From NCBI GenBank assembly GCA_013151315.1, contig JAADIN010000144.1, forward strand, positions 1 through 8,230: a stretch of 8,230 nucleotides of DNA, written 5' to 3'. Source of the stretch: Planctomycetota bacterium. GTDB taxonomy: Bacteria > Planctomycetota > Planctomycetia > Pirellulales > Lacipirellulaceae. Below are positions 5,334-8,230 of this stretch, in pieces (the first letter of the stretch is position 1; every line of letters begins with the position of its first letter). The notes beneath the pieces were generated by a model. That model saw nothing but the letters and a program-made list of their open reading frames with translations, ran no database searches and was not told the DNA's origin. The translations under genes and the position numbers were made by a program.

Positions 5334-6920
5334 TCAGGGGTTTTCGTGAGGGGAACGTGCGTCGGACCCGCGAAGCAAGAGCGCAAACACCCCCACCAAC
5401 ACTAGGCCCGCGATGAGTGGTATCCCGATGATCATCAATCGATTGGGTGCCGCGGCATCTGCAGGAGGTTCGTCCAATGTCGTCGTCTCGGCCTTTGCCG
5501 TCGTGTCGGCAGGAGCCTCGGGAGCTACTACGACCGTTTCCTTGTTGGCTTCTTCCTTGCCAACGGGAGCTTCGGACTCCGCAGCCTTTTCAGTTTCGGA
5601 TTTGGGGTCCGTTTTGGGTTTGGGCTTGCCACCTCTGGCGAGCAGGCCGAATGCCATGTAGCTGCGTGCTCGCTTGACACCTTGAGGGTCGAGTTCTTCC
5701 AACTCGGCCAGAGCCTCGGTCGCCCGCTTGCCGAGGTCCTCGGGCTGCTCCTCGGCCGTTAGCAAGTAAGCGATCACGGGCTGACGAACCCAAGCGCCCT
5801 CTTCTGACTCTTTGAACATGCCGACCAATCGATCAAGAATGCTCCAGTCTTCCCAACGAGCCAAATCGGGAATCACCTGATCGGCGATTTCAGGATTGTC
5901 GAGCACCAATCGCAACGATTGCTGGAGCCGCGGGAGGGGGATTTCCTCGGATTCCTCGCCATGAAAGCGCAGGGCCATGATGGTCGCGTAAACATGGGTG
6001 TATTCGGCGTTCGGATTACTGAGAAACAACCCTTCGATTAGCGGAAGCCCTTCGGGGCCCTTGAGCTTCAAATAGGCGGCGATCAACGCATCGAGGCACT
6101 GGCGTTTTCGACGCACGTCGGCACGAATCAATTCGTCGACCAGCGTCGTGCCGAGGGCCGAGCCGTGGATGCCCATCAGCGAAACCATGGCCGCGATCCC
6201 CGGTTTCATTTGCGCGTAGTCGTAACGCAGTAGCGATTCGAGCATCGCGATATCTTCATCTTGACCGCAAATTCCCAGCAGCGTGAGATACAATCGTCGC
6301 CGGGTGGGGCCGACCTCGGGATCCTCAATCCACCCGGTAAGTTGCTGGCGATCGAGCCGCTCGACCATTGCGGTGATTTCATCATAGGGAGCGCGAGCAA
6401 ATTCGTCGTAGGCGTCTTGGGCCAACAGCGGATTTTTGTCTTCAAGATACTGCATGAAAAACGTCAAGCGATCGGGGCCCTTCTCGGGCAACGGCCTCAG
6501 GTGTTTGACGTAGGCGACCGCCCGAGGCGACAGGGGCAGCGGCGTGGTCCAGTCGATCGGTAAGCCTGCCACACCACTAATCAGAAAACGCTTGTTCTCT
6601 TCGTTTTCGCCAAAGTAGACGACCTCGATCTGTTTCAAATCGCCCAGTTTGTCTCCGCCGAGCAGCACTTCCTCGACCAGGAAGTGGGCCATTCCTGTGT
6701 CGGGATCGTTGGCATCGAGGCCGGCCGGGTCGTCGGCGTCAGGGGAAATCGCAGGTGCTGCTTTGACCAGCTTGGCGATGATCGCCGCCTCGGCCGCGGC
6801 GAGCTCTTCGCTCAGCGTTTGAGAAGCGGCGCTGCAAAACGGGCAAGCCGTGGCCACCTGGGCTTGCGCCAGGAACCAGCCCAAGGCTAGGCAACTGCGG
6901 AGAAAGTTCGAGCGATTCAT
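5334..6920 (-). CDS. Exported HEAT-like repeat protein with N-terminal CPFC motif and C-terminal membrane anchor
   Basis: This 528-residue protein has a signal peptide (about 1-25, ending QVATA). The mature protein would begin with CPFC (Cys26 and Cys29), a CxxC pair that could bind metal or be redox-active. A first domain follows (about 30-145), including an IEVVYFGENEENKRFLISG stretch. Residues about 150-425 are helical, with an alternating pattern like HEAT repeats (ARAPYDEITAMVERL, RRRLYLTLLGICGQDEDIAMLESLL, PEGLPLIEGLFL, IPDLARWEDWSILDRLVGMF). A low-complexity Pro/Ala/Glu/Lys linker (about 430-492) leads to one TM segment (about 493-517) and a short tail. The bulk should therefore sit outside the cytoplasm, tethered at the C-terminus. 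I recall similar proteins in planctomycetes but no characterised member. It lies between an ABC permease gene and two DUF3299-like genes on the same strand. VATAC is a poor lipobox, so ordinary signal peptidase I cleavage is preferred. Confidence 0.8.
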   Translation of the reverse strand: MNRSNFLRSCLALGWFLAQAQVATACPFCSAASQTLSEELAAAEAAIIAKLVKAAPAISPDADDPAGLDANDPDTGMAHFLVEEVLLGGDKLGDLKQIEVVYFGENEENKRFLISGVAGLPIDWTTPLPLSPRAVAYVKHLRPLPEKGPDRLTFFMQYLEDKNPLLAQDAYDEFARAPYDEITAMVERLDRQQLTGWIEDPEVGPTRRRLYLTLLGICGQDEDIAMLESLLRYDYAQMKPGIAAMVSLMGIHGSALGTTLVDELIRADVRRKRQCLDALIAAYLKLKGPEGLPLIEGLFLSNPNAEYTHVYATIMALRFHGEESEEIPLPRLQQSLRLVLDNPEIADQVIPDLARWEDWSILDRLVGMFKESEEGAWVRQPVIAYLLTAEEQPEDLGKRATEALAELEELDPQGVKRARSYMAFGLLARGGKPKPKTDPKSETEKAAESEAPVGKEEANKETVVVAPEAPADTTAKAETTTLDEPPADAAAPNRLMIIGIPLIAGLVLVGVFALLLRGSDARSPHENP

Positions 6921-6944
6921 AGGTTTTGCGGAAGGTGTTATTGG

Positions 6945-6988
6945 AGAGGCTTGTTAAACCGCAAGCGATCGCTTGCGGTTTCGCCTCT
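6945..6988. repeat. Large palindrome in the gap after the permease gene
   Basis: The core is a perfect 26-bp palindrome with no spacer: AAACCGCAAGCGA (6956-6968) followed by TCGCTTGCGGTTT (6969-6981). Outer arms AGAGGC (6945-6950) and GCCTCT (6983-6988) are also complementary, separated from the core by five bases on one side and one on the other. It could end the permease transcript on the - strand, or form a hairpin at the very 5' end of the next gene's message if the promoter at 6989-7018 is used. It could also be a dispersed palindromic element. There is no T-run beyond a short TTT. Confidence 0.6.
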
Positions 6989-7018
6989 ATTCTACCGGTT
7001 TTGGGTCACCCAAGACAA
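6989..7018 (-). promoter_or_regulatory. Candidate promoter for the CPFC/HEAT gene, with a palindrome in the spacer
   Basis: On the - strand, TTGTCT (7018-7013; 4 of 6 to TTGACA) and TAGAAT (6994-6989; 5 of 6 to TATAAT) are 18 bp apart. The spacer and last base of the -35 contain a 13-bp perfect palindrome, TTGGGTCACCCAA (7001-7013), a plausible operator position for a dimeric repressor. The start of transcription would be near 6982, about 60 nt before the ATG at 6920. Sequence match only. Confidence 0.4.
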
Positions 7019-7031
7019 ATGGGCCCTTGAT

Positions 7032-8230
7032 CTAGCGTCCACCGCCCAGCGAGCGGCCGACATCGGTTCGGTAGGCCGTCAGGGCGGGTAAAAAGCCGAC
7101 TAATGACGCGAAAATCACCAGTCCCGGGATGAGCAGGCTTTCGTACCAATTGAATTGCCAGAAGCGGAGCGTGATGCCAGCGTGGGCCTCGACATAGGGG
7201 CTCGCCAGGGCAAGGCAGGCATGGCCCAGGAACACGCCGACCACGCCGCCCAATAGCGAGAGCAGGATCGACTCGACCATGACGATTCCCATCACGGCCG
7301 AGCGGCTAGCACCCAGAGCTCGCATGATCGCGATGTCGTGGCTCCGTTCACTCATCGAATTGTAGATGCTCACTAAGATGCTGATCCCCGCCACGACGAC
7401 AATCAGAATCGTCAACACCATGAGCACCACGCGCACGGGCCCGATGATTTTGTCGAGCATGTCTTGCACTAGGTAGCCCGGCTTCACGGCAATCGCGGTG
7501 CGGTCTTTGCCTTTGTTGATCGATTGATCGAGCGCCATCATGCCGAGGTCGCTATTGCAGAGCACTAAAATGGAAGTGATTTCTCGCTGTGCTTCGGGCA
7601 GCGGTGATCGCCCTCGATTAGGATCGTCAGGATCAAGGGGAGCATCCGAGTGTTTGTGAACGACTTCCGCGCCCTCTTCCGCAGGCATGGCATGGCCTTC
7701 CAGTAAATAAAAACCTTCGATATTGGCAAACAGCGCTCGATCGTTGGCCGTGCCGGTCGGTTCAAGTATGCCCACGATTTCGAATTCAACGTGCTTATCT
7801 CCCGAAGCGCTCATGCCATGCGTCGGCTGAAACGTATCGCCGACTTTCATACCCGACTTTTTTGCTACTACCGATCCCAAGACAGCCTCGAAAAAGTGGT
7901 CGCTACGGAAATTTCTTCCCGACCTAAATTCGTAGTGTTTGTCGGTGCCGTCGACATTGGCACCGTAAGAAATTTTTTCAAACAGGTCGGGCGTCGTCGC
8001 GACAACTCGAAATCGCCAGCCGTTGGCATGAAAACTATCGCCAATGCAGTAGGGAATCGCCGCCTTGGTATGCGCGGCATAGCGACCGTCGATAAATTCC
8101 TTGTAGTAGCTGTAGGGGATCGGATAGAGCGGATTGCCAAGATGAAAAACCGTATTCATCACCAACTGAATGTCGCCCCCTTTGCTGCCTCCGACGATGA
8201 GGTGATAACCCTGAGCGTCGCTGGAAAACT
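7032..8230 (-). CDS. FtsX/MacB-type ABC transporter permease (partial, N-terminus beyond the window)
   Basis: The reading frame is open to the right edge; 398 residues are visible and the start lies outside. The visible part begins with YHLIVGGSKGGDIQLVMNTVFHLG, the early extracytoplasmic region after the missing first TM segment. A long extracytoplasmic domain follows, including VVAKKSGMKVGDTF, EFEIVGIL and a His-containing HKHSDA. The C-terminal FtsX domain has three TM segments: one starting RVVLMVLTILIVVVAGI; one after the SERSHDIAIMRALGAS motif that is typical of FtsX permeases and marks the loop contacting the ATPase; and a last one, ESLLIPGLVIFASLVGFLPAL. Such permeases work with an ABC ATPase, usually encoded alongside, in mechanotransmission or export rather than classical import. 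Similar permeases lie beside DUF3299 genes elsewhere, as here. In-frame ATG or TTG codons near 8159-8165 are internal, because coding similarity continues upstream of them. Substrate unknown. Confidence 0.88.
   Translation of the reverse strand, partial: FSSDAQGYHLIVGGSKGGDIQLVMNTVFHLGNPLYPIPYSYYKEFIDGRYAAHTKAAIPYCIGDSFHANGWRFRVVATTPDLFEKISYGANVDGTDKHYEFRSGRNFRSDHFFEAVLGSVVAKKSGMKVGDTFQPTHGMSASGDKHVEFEIVGILEPTGTANDRALFANIEGFYLLEGHAMPAEEGAEVVHKHSDAPLDPDDPNRGRSPLPEAQREITSILVLCNSDLGMMALDQSINKGKDRTAIAVKPGYLVQDMLDKIIGPVRVVLMVLTILIVVVAGISILVSIYNSMSERSHDIAIMRALGASRSAVMGIVMVESILLSLLGGVVGVFLGHACLALASPYVEAHAGITLRFWQFNWYESLLIPGLVIFASLVGFLPALTAYRTDVGRSLGGGR

Noticed and set aside
6835..6846. VATAC as a lipobox in the CPFC protein
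   Set aside because: The -3 position is Ala instead of the usual Leu/Val/Ile, while ATA is a good signal peptidase I site; lipidation is possible but less likely.
6965..6972. GCGATCGC octamer as a cyanobacterial HIP1 site
   Set aside because: It is just the centre of the larger palindrome, and nothing else in the window suggests a cyanobacterium.
8157..8165. TTG or ATG near 8159-8165 as the start of the permease
   Set aside because: The frame stays open to the window end and encodes YHLIVGGSKGGDIQL, which fits the permease family, so the true start is outside the window.

Overview
The window reads as chromosomal DNA of a planctomycete, most likely a member of the Pirellulales. Four things point there: the shortened PheT; a protein family with an N-terminal CPFC motif and HEAT-like repeats that I associate with planctomycetes; DUF4190-like plus DUF3299-like proteins carrying an RDNxECCFG motif; and start codons that lack a Shine-Dalgarno sequence at normal distance. 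The assignment rests on recognising protein families by eye, not on a search. All complete genes look intact. I see no tRNA, rRNA, CRISPR array, insertion sequence or phage gene.

Left part, + strand. Bases 1-40 hold the last residues of PheS. A 33-bp gap with a small hairpin separates it from pheT (74-2089), so this is a pheST operon for phenylalanyl-tRNA synthetase. The PheT lacks the EMAP-II/B2 tRNA-binding insertion. A 196-bp gap follows, with a good sigma-70-like promoter and two GC-rich hairpins. Next comes a 521-residue coiled-coil protein of unknown function (2286-3851). Its stop codon faces that of the next gene, and a long inverted repeat spans both stops.

Right part, - strand, transcribed right to left. 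The order is an FtsX/MacB-type ABC permease (cut by the window end), an exported HEAT-like protein with CPFC after the signal peptide and a C-terminal membrane anchor, a three-TM protein with a DUF3299-like domain, and a lipoprotein with the same kind of domain. The last two overlap by ATGA. This resembles loci in which a MacB/FtsX-like permease sits beside DUF3299 proteins; the Vibrio Zrg zinc-uptake system is one I recall. A cell-envelope metal or thiol-linked transport role is therefore a reasonable hypothesis, but it is not proven here. The ATPase would be expected just beyond base 8230.

The gaps in the right part are structured. The gap at 6921-7031 has a promoter-like sequence, a 13-bp palindrome in its spacer and a 26-bp perfect palindrome inside a larger imperfect one. 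The gap at 5139-5333 carries two different degenerate short tandem repeats: CACAGAGA-type with 8-bp units and CACAGATTGAA-type with 11-bp units.
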